A DNA stretch of 64,000 nucleotides from NCBI GenBank assembly GCA_963678095.2, contig OY782746.1, positions 496,001 through 560,000 of the forward strand, given 5' to 3'. The DNA is from G963678095 sp963678095. Lineage in GTDB: Bacteria; Bacillota; Negativicutes; Selenomonadales; Selenomonadaceae. The position numbers and the translations under genes are program-made. The notes under the pieces were generated by a model. It saw nothing but the letters and a program-made list of their open reading frames with translations, was not told where the DNA came from and did no database searches. The number at the start of each line of letters is the position of its first letter. Position 1 is the first letter of the stretch. Shown here piece after piece: positions 1 through 8,649 of the stretch.

Positions 1-809
1 TTTGGAGAATGCTCCCACTGTGATACAGCCTCAAGCTGCGTCAGGTTAAGTTCTTTCAGAAATATGGTCTGGTTTAACAGGGCAAAGATCTCATCATATG
101 ATTTACTGGTCGTAAAGCAAAGATCAAACCCCTGCTGACGGATGGTCTCTGAGCTCTTGTCATCCTCCAGAATTTGCTCCGGGAAAAAATACAGTTCAGC
201 GACATGGCTTTTTAAGTGCGTAATCAGGGTATATGCTCTGATGTTTTCCATTTCACAGTCGTCTTGATAAAACACCAGTGCCCGAAATATATTCGCAGCA
301 TCTTCCAGCTCTATTTTTTCAACAATTGCGTTTACTGGCGACGCCGTTTCTGGATGCGTTTCGGCAGCACAAGGGGGCGGTGCAGCATTGTCTCCTCCTG
401 CCGTGCCACCTTCGTTAGCTGCCTTTAAATCCGCTAAAGCGGCTTTGGTCATATCCATCAATTCAGCGGCCAATCCATCCGCTTTTTCACCAGCATCAAG
501 TTTATCAATTTCCTTTTTTATAAAATCCGAGGCCTCCAGGATCAGATCAACCAACGCAGAGCAGTTGACAATTTGGGGCTTGTTTTCCCTTAGATAAAAA
601 AAGATATCTTCGATGGCATGCGCCAGAGCCGCTACCTCATTGACAACCATCATCGCCGCCGACCCTTTAATCGTGTGCATTATCCGAAAGACATTGTTTA
701 TATCATCAACACTGAATACCCCGTTTTTTTCGCTTTGAATCATGATTTGCTCAAGCTGCTCTAAATTCTGATTGGTTTCGAAAACAAACATTTCCATCAT
801 CGGATCCAT
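1..809 (-). CDS. cheA: CheA-type chemotaxis histidine kinase, N-terminal part (cut by window edge)
   Basis: The reading frame starts at ATG 809-807, with a GGGAAAGGA-type ribosome site just upstream, and stays open to the window edge. About 268 residues are visible. Residues 1-110 form a histidine phosphotransfer (Hpt) domain with the signature HTIKGSA; His45 is the expected phosphorylation site. A Pro/Ala-rich linker near residues 150-165 follows, then a domain resembling the CheY/CheB-binding P2 region of CheA. CheA phosphorylates CheY and CheB in the chemoreceptor arrays that control flagella. The dimerization, kinase and CheW-like domains would lie to the left of the window. A different Hpt-containing hybrid kinase is possible, but the Hpt-linker-P2 order favours CheA. 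Confidence 0.85.
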   Translation of the reverse strand, partial: MDPMMEMFVFETNQNLEQLEQIMIQSEKNGVFSVDDINNVFRIMHTIKGSAAMMVVNEVAALAHAIEDIFFYLRENKPQIVNCSALVDLILEASDFIKKEIDKLDAGEKADGLAAELMDMTKAALADLKAANEGGTAGGDNAAPPPCAAETHPETASPVNAIVEKIELEDAANIFRALVFYQDDCEMENIRAYTLITHLKSHVAELYFFPEQILEDDKSSETIRQQGFDLCFTTSKSYDEIFALLNQTIFLKELNLTQLEAVSQWEHSP

Positions 810-1363
810 GTCATCAAATCCTTTCCCTGCCTTTGCAATCTATCGATCTGATAAAATCAGCCTTGCTTGTCTGCTTGAAAACAAAAGAAATCCATACAAA
901 CACTTATTCTTTATCACTTCCCTGGCGACTGAGGCCATCATGACAGCTAGCGCATTTGCATCGATTTCTTAAAATCATCGTATTCTTATACACCATGCCC
1001 GTTGCTGGCTGCTGGTTTTACACAACATACACAAACGCAAGCATGTATTTTTAAAATATTCATTATATTCAGTTTTTTTACTTAAGAGACTATTACTTTC
1101 TTTAAAATCCTTTTTATATTATTGGGAATTATTTCCGAATATGATATCATAACCTCAACATATTATATAGTATATTTGACAAAAAATTTTAAAATCCTTT
1201 TTTCTACATTGTTAATTTATCACAAAGCATATTTAATTTTTCTACCACGGCTGTCAGCAACAACAAGACCATTTGCCTACTTGTCGGCAGGATTTTATCC
1301 ACAAAAACAGAATTACTTATATTAATACGCTATATTATGACAGACAGAAATGAGGTCTCCCGC
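810..1363. other. AT-rich divergent intergenic region
   Basis: This stretch separates the cheA-like gene (minus) from the GrlR-like gene (plus) and must hold both promoters. It is strongly AT-rich between about 1020 and 1210. I see no convincing ORF, RNA or strong hairpin in it. Confidence 0.5.
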
Positions 1364-1690
1364 ATGAAAAAATCGTTATGGAGTGCCCAGTATCGGGCGC
1401 GGAATAAACTGAGCAACGCCATTGTAACCCTTGACAACGGCCGCATTTACGGCGGAAACGCCGTATTTTATTTTACAGGAACTTATGACAGCAATCAGAC
1501 CCGTACTTCAGCCCGGGTTATTATAAAACGCTATGCTGATGGTGATTCTATTCTGGGGGACATTGATGAGGCTGTCGTACTACTCAGCGGAACCATCGGT
1601 GATACCCATATCTTTTTCGCCGGACACCTCGAAGACCAGCCCGAAGCCAAATTCAGAGCTAAAATGGAAAAACTGGCCGATCTTGAGTAA
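1364..1690 (+). CDS. GrlR-like small regulatory-domain protein
   Basis: This is a 108-residue protein. ATG 1364 is preferred over the upstream ATG 1337 because GAGG at 1352-1355 is correctly spaced from 1364. The pattern fits the GrlR family (named for the type III secretion repressor of attaching-effacing E. coli): an N-terminal SLWSAQYR-type strand, IYGGNAVFYFTGTYD, a ARVIIKRY strand, LSGTIGDTHIFFAG and a closing FRAKMEKL. That family forms a small lipocalin-like beta barrel, and many members outside enterobacteria have no known role. No type III secretion genes are nearby, so a T3SS role should not be assumed. The gene is monocistronic and is followed at once by a strong terminator. Confidence 0.6.
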   Translation: MKKSLWSAQYRARNKLSNAIVTLDNGRIYGGNAVFYFTGTYDSNQTRTSARVIIKRYADGDSILGDIDEAVVLLSGTIGDTHIFFAGHLEDQPEAKFRAKMEKLADLE

Positions 1691-1704
1691 AACCGGCTGC
1701 TAAA

Positions 1705-1744
1705 AAAATCATGCCGGTACATTGCTTACCGGCATGATTTTTGT
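1705..1744 (+). terminator. Rho-independent terminator after the GrlR-like gene
   Basis: A near-perfect stem (AATCATGCCGGTA pairing with TACCGGCATGATT) has a short loop and is followed by a T run. It begins about 15 nt after the stop codon. Confidence 0.9.
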
Positions 1745-1746
1745 CA

Positions 1747-1899
1747 TTAATGGGTGTTAAATTTTCCTGCCGCAGCCTGAAGATCGGCTGCCATTTTTGC
1801 CAGTGCCTGGCTTGATGTCGCCATTTCATTTAGAAAATCAACGATATTCACTCTCAAAAATGAACTTATCTCACGAAAGCAAGTTTTGCTAGCAGCTTT
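1747..1899 (-). pseudogene. Relic of a methyl-accepting chemotaxis protein C-terminus
   Basis: On the minus strand an open frame with no start codon ends in EMATSSQALAKMAADLQ, then a final FNTH and TAA at 1749-1747. The repeated small residues and the Leu/Ala heptad pattern are typical of the last helix of chemoreceptor signalling domains. In-frame stops lie just upstream (1902), so only the tail remains. The nearby CheA gene fits a former chemoreceptor locus. The match is short, so confidence is moderate. Confidence 0.4.
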
Positions 1900-2113
1900 T
1901 TAATATTCGGAAAAAACTTACTCATCTGTACTTGAACAATAGCTAACATGAAATCCCTGGTATTATTTATTCACTGTTTTGCCAATGGAACCTCCCCTAA
2001 AAATTATAACTATTTATTTCACTATAAATAGTTTATCCTGAAAAAAATTCAGTGTTTTTCCATAAAACCGTAGTAATTTATTTATAACATCTGTTTCTGG
2101 AAGGGGTATCAGT

Positions 2114-3073
2114 TTGAAACAAATTATTTTTTTGGGGAAAAAGATTTACCAGCATCGTGACCACAGCGACTTTAACTGCCAAAGGCTCCTCACCTTTTGG
2201 GTTCGCGGCTTATTTAACGCCAGCGAAATCATGGCTATTAGAAATTTCTTTTTACAAGATCCGATTCTCAAAGAGATCGAACAGGGCAATGCCATTTTTT
2301 ATGAACAAATGACGCGCCATGTATTCTACCATCAGTCCACCCTGCCCGAACGTGCCCACCTCATCAAAGATCATTTTCAGATCTGCCGGCAAAACTTTTA
2401 CTTTTGGGCCCTCGAGCATCTGTATTATGATAAACGGCTCGTTCTTTGGGAATCGCCCTTTGAAAACAGCCTGCTGAGTCTGGGCCTTGATTTTCAATAT
2501 GTCGACCGCAAGGAAGGTCTGCTCTCGATTGATCTCATGCTGGGTGAAAAACGAATTTATCATATCACCTTTTTGGCGGGTTATGACACAGACGGCTGCT
2601 GCTGCCTGAAGATCGGCGCCCTGCAGGGAAGCCTCAATGGCCAGGACGACATCCATGCCCTGACAAAACATTTTTTCGGGTACCGGCCAAAAAACCTGAT
2701 TCTCTATGCCCTTCGCCTGCTGGCCCCAGCTCTTGGCGCACAAAAAATTTATGCCGTTTCCAATCACGGCTTTTTCACCAACACGCATGTCCGCCTTGAC
2801 CGTAAGCTCAAGACTTCCCTGGATGAATTCTGGCTTGAAGCCGGTGGACGCCCGCTCGACGATCCACGCTTTTTTGAACTGCCGATAAACGAAAAACGCA
2901 AAGCAATAGAGGAGGTAAAATCTCAAAAGCGCAATCTCTATCGCAAGCGCTATGCTGCGCTCGACGAAATTGCCACCCAATTTAAAACCAGCTTGCGCCA
3001 TTATCTGAAACCACACAAAAAAGCATCGCTACCGGAAGAAGCTGCCACGGCAGCCACTTTTTTCGAAAACTGA
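2114..3073 (+). CDS. VirK/YbjX (DUF535) family protein
   Basis: This is a 319-residue protein. The start is TTG 2114 with GGAAGGGG about 8 nt upstream; no ATG fits better. The middle and C-terminal part carry DUF535 hallmarks: ESPFENSLL, ITFLAGYD, the IGALQG segment, ALRLLAPALGAQKIYAVSNHG and the lysine/arginine-rich RYAALDEI end. In enterobacteria the family (VirK, YbjX) is linked to virulence and to cell-envelope or antimicrobial-peptide responses, but the biochemical activity is unknown. There is no signal peptide, so a cytoplasmic protein is expected. It is monocistronic, between two terminators. The last 20 residues are Ala/Glu-rich and not conserved. Confidence 0.8.
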   Translation: MKQIIFLGKKIYQHRDHSDFNCQRLLTFWVRGLFNASEIMAIRNFFLQDPILKEIEQGNAIFYEQMTRHVFYHQSTLPERAHLIKDHFQICRQNFYFWALEHLYYDKRLVLWESPFENSLLSLGLDFQYVDRKEGLLSIDLMLGEKRIYHITFLAGYDTDGCCCLKIGALQGSLNGQDDIHALTKHFFGYRPKNLILYALRLLAPALGAQKIYAVSNHGFFTNTHVRLDRKLKTSLDEFWLEAGGRPLDDPRFFELPINEKRKAIEEVKSQKRNLYRKRYAALDEIATQFKTSLRHYLKPHKKASLPEEAATAATFFEN

Positions 3074-3130
3074 TTTTATCCAGCTGTACATTTATTTTTG
3101 CATATTGCTATTATAATTAGGGCATTAGAT

Positions 3131-3175
3131 AAAAAATCCGCGCCACCTCACATAGAGGTTTCGCGGATTTTTTTA
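3131..3175 (+). terminator. Rho-independent terminator after the DUF535 gene
   Basis: AAAAATCCGCG pairs with CGCGGATTTTTTT, with an inner CCACCTC/GAGGT hairpin and a T run. Confidence 0.9.
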
Positions 3176-3351
3176 GTGGAATGAAAATCAGTTTATGACA
3201 AAGCATAAATTTATCGGCCATATTAACTAAAGGCAAGCGAAGTTGTCGTCGTGAAATACTGCCATTTTAAATTTAATACCATATAAGGGGGTGCCGCCCG
3301 CTTTTACTAAATGATCACGCATTTAATTTTTCTTGCAGATCGACTCGCTAT

Positions 3352-4305
3352 TTATTTTCGAAGAACTCGCCGTGCATTGTTTCGCAGCGTCTCGACATTT
3401 TGCGGCAATATATGTGAATCTGTCAAAGGAATTACTTTTTCTATCAAGGCCGCATCTGACGCTGTGCAGAGGTTTTCCGGCTGCAGCATTTCCACTAAAT
3501 CAGACAGTCCAGGAAAATCCATTCCTTGTGACCAGTCGTGATAATTATGCGGACAAGCATCCTGGCACGCATCACAGCCGCAAAGCCAATTAGAAAACTG
3601 GGCTGCCTGCAGGCCATCTGGAACCGTTCCTCCGCCAAAGGTTGTAAGAAAAGATACACACTTCATCGGATTCATCGTAAAGGGAGCACTTAATGCATCG
3701 GTCAGACAGGCTTTTTGGCAAAGGCTGCAGGTCTCAGGACAGGCACGGACTTGACGCACCTGCTTGAGAGTACAGTCACAATCGAGCAAATAACCTTTCA
3801 GCCGATAACGTGAGCCCTTCTCGGTATAAAAGAAATTATTCTTGCGGATAATTCCCAAACCAGCTACAACAGCAGCATAACGAAGCGGCAGTAGTCCAGC
3901 GGGAGAGTTTTCCTCCCCACCTGCCCAACGTATTCCCTTTTGAGTCAGCCATTTTTCCAGCCCCCGCCTGTTTTGGTGTGCTGCAATATTCAACGGCCCA
4001 TCACAAGAGAGCAGATAGTCTTTGGCGTATTTTCCTTGCAACCGTTCCGGGTATTTATAATCACCATACCAGTCAATGCAAATAAGGACTGATTTTGCCC
4101 ATGCGTGTTGCTGCTTGATGGCGCTAAACAGATCCGCGAAGGCATAAAAAGGAACACTTTCAGGAACTTCCTGCCGTCGCATTTGTAATCGATCCTGATA
4201 ACCATCAAGATCTGCCACAGGGATAATACCACAATCCTCATAACCGCACTGGATTGCTTGTGCGCGTATTTCTCTCGCTAAATTTTCGTCGCCTAATGTA
4301 TTCAT
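3352..4305 (-). CDS. QueG-like double-[4Fe-4S] protein (epoxyqueuosine reductase relative)
   Basis: This is a 317-residue protein from ATG 4305. It resembles QueG, the cobalamin and Fe-S enzyme that makes queuosine in tRNA. A YAKDY segment near residue 93 and GLGIIRKNNFF match the QueG core. A first cluster C-x3-C-x2-C-x3-C (CPETCSLCQKAC) and a second, CGCDACQDACPHN, match the two ferredoxin-like sites. It is shorter than QueG (about 380 residues) and lacks the C-terminal HEAT-like part, so it may be one of the divergent 4Fe-4S homologues of unknown substrate rather than true QueG. It lies downstream of and in the same direction as a TetR gene, and a TetR-type palindrome stands upstream of it. 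Confidence 0.65.
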   Translation of the reverse strand: MNTLGDENLAREIRAQAIQCGYEDCGIIPVADLDGYQDRLQMRRQEVPESVPFYAFADLFSAIKQQHAWAKSVLICIDWYGDYKYPERLQGKYAKDYLLSCDGPLNIAAHQNRRGLEKWLTQKGIRWAGGEENSPAGLLPLRYAAVVAGLGIIRKNNFFYTEKGSRYRLKGYLLDCDCTLKQVRQVRACPETCSLCQKACLTDALSAPFTMNPMKCVSFLTTFGGGTVPDGLQAAQFSNWLCGCDACQDACPHNYHDWSQGMDFPGLSDLVEMLQPENLCTASDAALIEKVIPLTDSHILPQNVETLRNNARRVLRK

Positions 4306-4455
4306 GATCTTCTCTCTCTTTCATTATCTTTATAGAACCCAGCGCCACCAAACGCACCTTAATAGGAACAGTAGATGCCCCTGCCGGATATGACATAATG
4401 CTTTTTAGCATGATAAACAATAGCCTACAATATTTTTTAAAATACAAGATTTTTT

Positions 4456-4471
4456 GAGAATGATCATTCTC
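4456..4471. promoter_or_regulatory. Perfect palindrome, probable TetR operator
   Basis: GAGAATGATCATTCTC is a perfect 16-bp palindrome between the tetR stop and the QueG-like start. Its left half (TTTTGAGAAYGATC) recurs upstream of tetR at 5101. Confidence 0.6.
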
Positions 4472-4487
4472 ATTCGCGCAAAAAAAT

Positions 4488-5066
4488 TCATTTATTTAAT
4501 ATTGTTAAGGAAAACTTCGCTATTCGCTGTAACTTTTCTTTACCGACTGAAGTTCTTGCAAGCACCCGAATCCCTAGTAAAGCAGTATGCAAGTTTTCGG
4601 CCAACACTTCAGCATCATAATCACCTCTAAATTCACCAGTTTTCTGCCCTTTGCGAATACAATCCGTAAGAAGCTGCTCTAGTTGTACAAATGCTTCTAT
4701 CGTCTTTGCTTCGACCGCTTTATCGCGTGAAGCCAGCTCCGTTGCCGAATTTACGAATAGACACCCCATTGCTCTATCCTCGCTTGCTTCGATCATCAAA
4801 TCAAAAATACATTCTATAGCTTGCTTTGCTGTTTTGGCATGTGAAAGTTCAAACTTCAGTCTCGCCTTTATAAATTCACCAAAATAATCTATCACTTTTA
4901 AAAATAATGTATGCTTATCACCAAAGGTATCATATAAACTTCTTCTATGAATTCCCATGTGCTCGACCAGGTCATTCAAAGATGTCTTTTCGTAACCCTG
5001 TTGCCAAAATAATTCCATGGCTTTCTCAAGAACTACATTTTCCTCAAATTCTTTACTGCGCCCCAC
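4488..5066 (-). CDS. TetR/AcrR family transcriptional repressor
   Basis: This is a 192-residue protein with a GTG start at 5066 preceded by GGGGGGTGAAG. Residues 1-60 form a TetR helix-turn-helix (LEKAMELFWQQGYEKTSLND ... GIHRRSLYDTFGDKHTLF). The C-terminal ligand-binding half (MGCLFVNSATELA ... EVLAENLHTALLGIRVLART) is typical of the AcrR/AefR-like branch. It probably controls itself and the QueG-like gene, since matching operator-like sites lie in front of both. The ligand cannot be told from sequence. Confidence 0.85.
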   Translation of the reverse strand: MGRSKEFEENVVLEKAMELFWQQGYEKTSLNDLVEHMGIHRRSLYDTFGDKHTLFLKVIDYFGEFIKARLKFELSHAKTAKQAIECIFDLMIEASEDRAMGCLFVNSATELASRDKAVEAKTIEAFVQLEQLLTDCIRKGQKTGEFRGDYDAEVLAENLHTALLGIRVLARTSVGKEKLQRIAKFSLTILNK

Positions 5067-5100
5067 GACTTCACCCCCCTACTGATAAGATAATAACATT

Positions 5101-5117
5101 TTGAGAACGATCGGTAA
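5101..5117. promoter_or_regulatory. Second TetR operator-like site, upstream of tetR
   Basis: TTGAGAACGATCGGTAA lies about 35 bp before the tetR start and probably overlaps its -35 region. It shares the GAGAAYGATC half with the perfect palindrome at 4456, which suggests autoregulation. Confidence 0.45.
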
Positions 5118-5227
5118 AGAATTAATTTACGATATAAGAAATTTTCAGCTTTTAAAACAGTCCAATTGATACGGCCCACGAACCAGAGATATCCTTAGCT
5201 TGTCTTGCCAACGCTACTACAACATCG

Positions 5228-6223
5228 TCAGGAAGCCTGTTTTAGCTTCCGAACTACCACAAAGGCATCTATTCTTTGCTTTACATTTTCTTTTAGATTC
5301 TGGTAGAAAAAGAGATAATCATACAGATGAAAAACCCCTGGCTGAAAAATATCCAGCAACGGCGGGTAATCTGCCGCATTAACATCAAGCACCTTTAGCG
5401 TCCCTCGGTTCTTGTCCAGATAAGCACCCGTAAAATTAGCGACTTGTTTTGTAATCTTTCCATCATAATCAGTAAAAACAGCGCCTTTATTTAAAGATTT
5501 ATCCGCATACGTCTCAGTAGTTGTCCAATTCAGCGGATTTATCCCCAGTGTCGTATCCGGCACTAATAGCGATGTTTTTATATTCGGGGCCTCGGTATTA
5601 AAAGAAATGATAACGCCGGTATCCCGTTCCCCCTGCGCCATTTTAAGCTGCGGATAAGCCGCAGTTTCCTTGGCCGTAACCCGCCAGCCGATAGCATAGG
5701 CTGCGACTAAGCGCTCTTGCAGGCGTTTATCCTGGTACACATCTTTTAATAGTCGCAGAACCATATCCCCGCCTTGACTAAATCCTGCCAATACAATAGG
5801 CCTTCCCTGATTAAAGTGTTCCAAATAATACAAAAAAGCCGCCTTAACATCCTGATAGGCAAGATCAAAACAGGGCGCATCCGTCAGCGGGGCAATTTTA
5901 TAAGCAAAGAGCGACGCCTGTCGATAATACGGTGCATAAAAATTTGCTTGTTGATCATAGATGCCTTTTTCCATATTGATTGCCCCTATAAAATTGCGGC
6001 GTAAAGTACTATCATCAAAACTCAGATTAAGCTGATTCTCACTGCCCATAACCACCGTTGGGGCAATAAAAAACACATCAACATCCCAGGCAGATTTTTC
6101 AATCGGCGCATAGGCCCAATTACTGCGTTCTCCATAGTTTATCTTTTCCTGGGCATACCCCAAAGTACTGAATATGAGACACACCAGCCAGACCGCTAAA
6201 AATATTTTAACCTTTTTCATCAT
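5228..6223 (-). CDS. Exported DUF3089 alpha/beta hydrolase
   Basis: This protein has about 331 residues if started at ATG 6223; a longer frame reaches 6256, but the 11 extra residues look non-coding. Residues 1-25 are a classic signal peptide (MMKKVKIFLAVWLVCLIF then an A-Q cleavage zone), so it is exported. VLAGFSQGG carries the nucleophile serine in a G-x-S-x-G elbow. The FFIAPTVVMGSENQ start and the FHLYDYLFFYQNLKENV end are typical of DUF3089, a lipase-like family of unknown substrate. It is followed by no obvious co-transcribed gene. Confidence 0.75.
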   Translation of the reverse strand: MMKKVKIFLAVWLVCLIFSTLGYAQEKINYGERSNWAYAPIEKSAWDVDVFFIAPTVVMGSENQLNLSFDDSTLRRNFIGAINMEKGIYDQQANFYAPYYRQASLFAYKIAPLTDAPCFDLAYQDVKAAFLYYLEHFNQGRPIVLAGFSQGGDMVLRLLKDVYQDKRLQERLVAAYAIGWRVTAKETAAYPQLKMAQGERDTGVIISFNTEAPNIKTSLLVPDTTLGINPLNWTTTETYADKSLNKGAVFTDYDGKITKQVANFTGAYLDKNRGTLKVLDVNAADYPPLLDIFQPGVFHLYDYLFFYQNLKENVKQRIDAFVVVRKLKQAS

Positions 6224-6301
6224 ATCGTCCCTGTTACCACCTTTATCCTCAGTCAAGCAGCAGGTTCCCTTCCTGCTATACTCTATCCATAAACCACTTA
6301 T

Positions 6302-7198
6302 TTAATCAATCTTGCCCATCACTTTTACACAATTTTTCCCCGCATGTTTGGCAAAATAGAGGCCCTGGTCGGCCCTTTGGATAATTTCCAACACCGTATC
6401 GTCACCGGCCTTCAAACACCCAATGCCACAACTAACCGTTACAGAAATGACCATACCGCCATCCACATCCAGACAAATCCGCAAAGCAGCAATTTCGCTC
6501 CGAATCCTTTCCGCAATGCCGATCGCTTCAGCTGCATCGGCATGCGGCGCAGCGACAATAAATTCTTCGCCGCCATATCTTCCACAAATGTCCCGATCCC
6601 GAATGCTTGCCTTAATAGTTTCTGCAATTTTGTGCAAAACTTGATCACCGGCAGGATGTCCGTAACGATCATTTACCTGCTTGAAATCATCGATATCCAG
6701 CATGATCACAGCCAACTCGTCCCCTTGCTGCTGGGCAAAACGCCAGGCATTCTGCAGCAATTGATCAAAGTAATGTCGATTAAATATCTGACAAAGCCCG
6801 TCCATTTGCGCCTGTTCTCTAAGCATAACCCCCTCTATCTTCTCTGTCACATCGATACAACTGCCAATATATCCAACAAAAGTTCCCTCCGCATCATACG
6901 CGGGCACACCACGGTCATTAATCCAGCGGTACTCGCCGTCAAAACGACACAAACGGTATTCCATCTCAAACGACTCCCGTTTTGCAAAAGCATCCGTATA
7001 AATTTGCAGACAACGTTCCAGATCCTCCGCATGCACACCTTCCGCCCAGCCATTACCAAACTCCTGCTCCAGCGTCCGATTGGTGAATTTCAGCCAGGTC
7101 TGATTAAAATAATCACATTTCCCATCAGTCCCTGCCCGCCATATCATATTTGGTGATGATTCCACAATAAGCTTATACTGCCTCAAATCCAGTTCCAC
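6302..7198 (-). CDS. PAS-GGDEF diguanylate cyclase
   Basis: This is a 298-residue protein with GTG start 7198, behind a well-spaced GAGGTGG. Residues 5-120 are a PAS/PAC sensor (NMIWRAGTDGKCDYFN ... YRWINDRGVPAYD ... GSCIDVTE). Residues 130-295 are a GGDEF domain with the active-site motif GGEEF at 209-213 and an intact inhibitory RxxD site (R200-D203) five residues before it. It should make c-di-GMP from two GTP and be product-inhibited. No membrane segment is seen, so it is a cytoplasmic sensor of unknown ligand. Confidence 0.9.
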   Translation of the reverse strand: MELDLRQYKLIVESSPNMIWRAGTDGKCDYFNQTWLKFTNRTLEQEFGNGWAEGVHAEDLERCLQIYTDAFAKRESFEMEYRLCRFDGEYRWINDRGVPAYDAEGTFVGYIGSCIDVTEKIEGVMLREQAQMDGLCQIFNRHYFDQLLQNAWRFAQQQGDELAVIMLDIDDFKQVNDRYGHPAGDQVLHKIAETIKASIRDRDICGRYGGEEFIVAAPHADAAEAIGIAERIRSEIAALRICLDVDGGMVISVTVSCGIGCLKAGDDTVLEIIQRADQGLYFAKHAGKNCVKVMGKID

Positions 7199-7200
7199 AT

Positions 7201-7501
7201 AGCCACCTCATTTCGCACTCTTTCACTACCAGCCATTTCCTCAGCCAACCGCTACTCCAAATGCCTCTTCCGGCAGATCTGATTTCGGTATACTATTCTC
7301 CATTTTGAGTCAAAACCCTTTGTCCATGATAAGGTATAATATTTTTCGCAAAAACAAAGAAAGACATGAATCTCGTCCTTTATCTAAAGAAGAAGAGAAT
7401 TCTGTCTATTTTTTAATTATGTTATTTTTTGTATCCTGATGTTACACGAGATTTGTTTATAGCATAATTCATATTATATAATTTTTCCTTTAACCTAGAT
7501 A
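7201..7501. other. AT-rich intergenic stretch
   Basis: There is no coding signal on either strand. It carries the upstream region of the PAS-GGDEF gene (minus) and marks the change from ordinary to strongly AT-rich sequence. Confidence 0.4.
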
Positions 7502-7552
7502 TAAAAACAGCTAGAACTTAGCACAGGGATTTACAGTGCGAATGTTCTAGCT
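7502..7552 (-). terminator. Terminator of the AAA+/membrane operon
   Basis: AGCTAGAAC (7509-7517) pairs with GTTCTAGCT (7544-7552). On the minus strand the stem is followed by GTTTTTAT. It lies about 40 nt after the last gene of the operon. Confidence 0.65.
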
Positions 7553-7588
7553 CTCCTATCTGGACCTTCAAAGCAAATACGTAAAAAC

Positions 7589-8191
7589 TTACGGACTTTT
7601 TACAAGCGTATACGTATTTATTGCATCCATAGTTGTTCGATTACAAATAGTACTATCATTAACTTCAAAATGCACAGCATATGTAATCCCTCTACCATCA
7701 CCATCATGAATTCCACGAACTTGAACTATTGCATCTGATGGGATCATAAACTCAACAGGTTTATGTTTTATCATAAACGCTTCTCCGACCGGCGTTCCAT
7801 TAACAATAATTTGGACATAATCACCATCTTCTGCAGCATAATCCCAAATCCACATTCTAGCTTGATTTCCATTATAGTTATGATGCACCGTCCAAGTTTT
7901 ATATATTTTTATATTATCAGAATCTGATGTTGCTAATATCGTTCCTGTCACAATTATTTTTGATGTTCCTGTTTCCATAAGGTTTTTCGCCTCATCACTT
8001 TTGTCAACAGTTCCAGACATCATGACAAGCATAGATAATAATAGAACACTCATCAACAAACAAAATATGCAAAACCCTGTTACGCGTGGTTTTCTTTTCC
8101 AATCTTTTTTCCGGTTCAGATTTTCTTCACCGACACCGACATCAAAATTTTTATTATTTTTCGTTGTTTTTTGATTTACAATATCACTCAT
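7589..8191 (-). CDS. Single-pass membrane protein with exported C-terminal domain (operon gene 3)
   Basis: This is a 200-residue protein that I do not recognise by name. It has a polar, Lys/Asn-rich cytoplasmic tail (1-36), one strong transmembrane helix near residues 38-58 and an extracytoplasmic domain of about 140 residues. That domain has a compact beta-rich look: ARMWIWDYAAEDGDYVQIIV, then VNGTPVGEAF, then GIHDGDGRGITYAVHFE. It overlaps the preceding membrane-protein gene by 8 nt, so the two are translationally coupled. An exported, possibly carbohydrate- or protein-binding part of an ATPase-driven envelope complex is one reading, as inference only. Confidence 0.6.
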   Translation of the reverse strand: MSDIVNQKTTKNNKNFDVGVGEENLNRKKDWKRKPRVTGFCIFCLLMSVLLLSMLVMMSGTVDKSDEAKNLMETGTSKIIVTGTILATSDSDNIKIYKTWTVHHNYNGNQARMWIWDYAAEDGDYVQIIVNGTPVGEAFMIKHKPVEFMIPSDAIVQVRGIHDGDGRGITYAVHFEVNDSTICNRTTMDAINTYTLVKSP

Positions 8192-8645
8192 TGCGTCCTC
8201 CTAATGCTATTGGCTTCCTATGTTTAAAATACAAGCACTGAAAGAATCGACATATGATGCAAATGAAAATACTTGCTACTATACACAGGCTATGTGTTAA
8301 CTGTACGTTAGACTCAAACCCTTTATTAATTATCCCAAAACTAATCAATAGCACAATTGCATCAATAGACAAAACTTCAACAAAAGGAAGTAACCATGGA
8401 AATACATAATATATTTTCCTAAAAACCGGGATACTAGTCGAAAGCATGCTCAATAAAAATAATATATTTAGATAAATACCGGCTAAAAAAAATTGTGCAG
8501 GCAAAGAAAATCCACTATAAATCACTTTGACAATACTTCCGATCGTCAGAATAATATATAAAGGTAATCCAATAACCACTAACACAGAAAAAACAACAAA
8601 AAATATCCACCCGACAACATCCATATGAATGTTTCTTATCTGCAT
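8184..8645 (-). CDS. Four-helix integral membrane protein (operon gene 2)
   Basis: This 153-residue protein is not recognised. It has four hydrophobic helices, near residues 10-35, 45-70, 78-102 and 113-133, and a short charged tail (FKHRKPIALGGRNE). Its ATG lies 4 nt after the stop of the large AAA+ gene and its stop overlaps the next start, so the three genes form one tight operon. It is a likely membrane anchor or channel partner of the ATPase. Confidence 0.6.
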   Translation of the reverse strand: MQIRNIHMDVVGWIFFVVFSVLVVIGLPLYIILTIGSIVKVIYSGFSLPAQFFLAGIYLNILFLLSMLSTSIPVFRKIYYVFPWLLPFVEVLSIDAIVLLISFGIINKGFESNVQLTHSLCIVASIFICIICRFFQCLYFKHRKPIALGGRNE

Positions 8646-8649
8646 TTCT

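Noticed and set aside
1122..1325. Plus-strand ORF of 67 residues in the AT-rich gap
   Set aside because: It has no ribosome site, a Tyr/Ile/Leu-rich random composition and lies in a promoter region.
2252..3016. 254-residue minus-strand ORF
   Set aside because: It lies wholly antisense to the DUF535 gene, which has a clear start, family motifs and terminator. The antisense product shows no family signature.
6344..7156. 270-residue plus-strand ORF
   Set aside because: It is the complement shadow of the PAS-GGDEF gene, whose GGEEF and PAS motifs are unambiguous.
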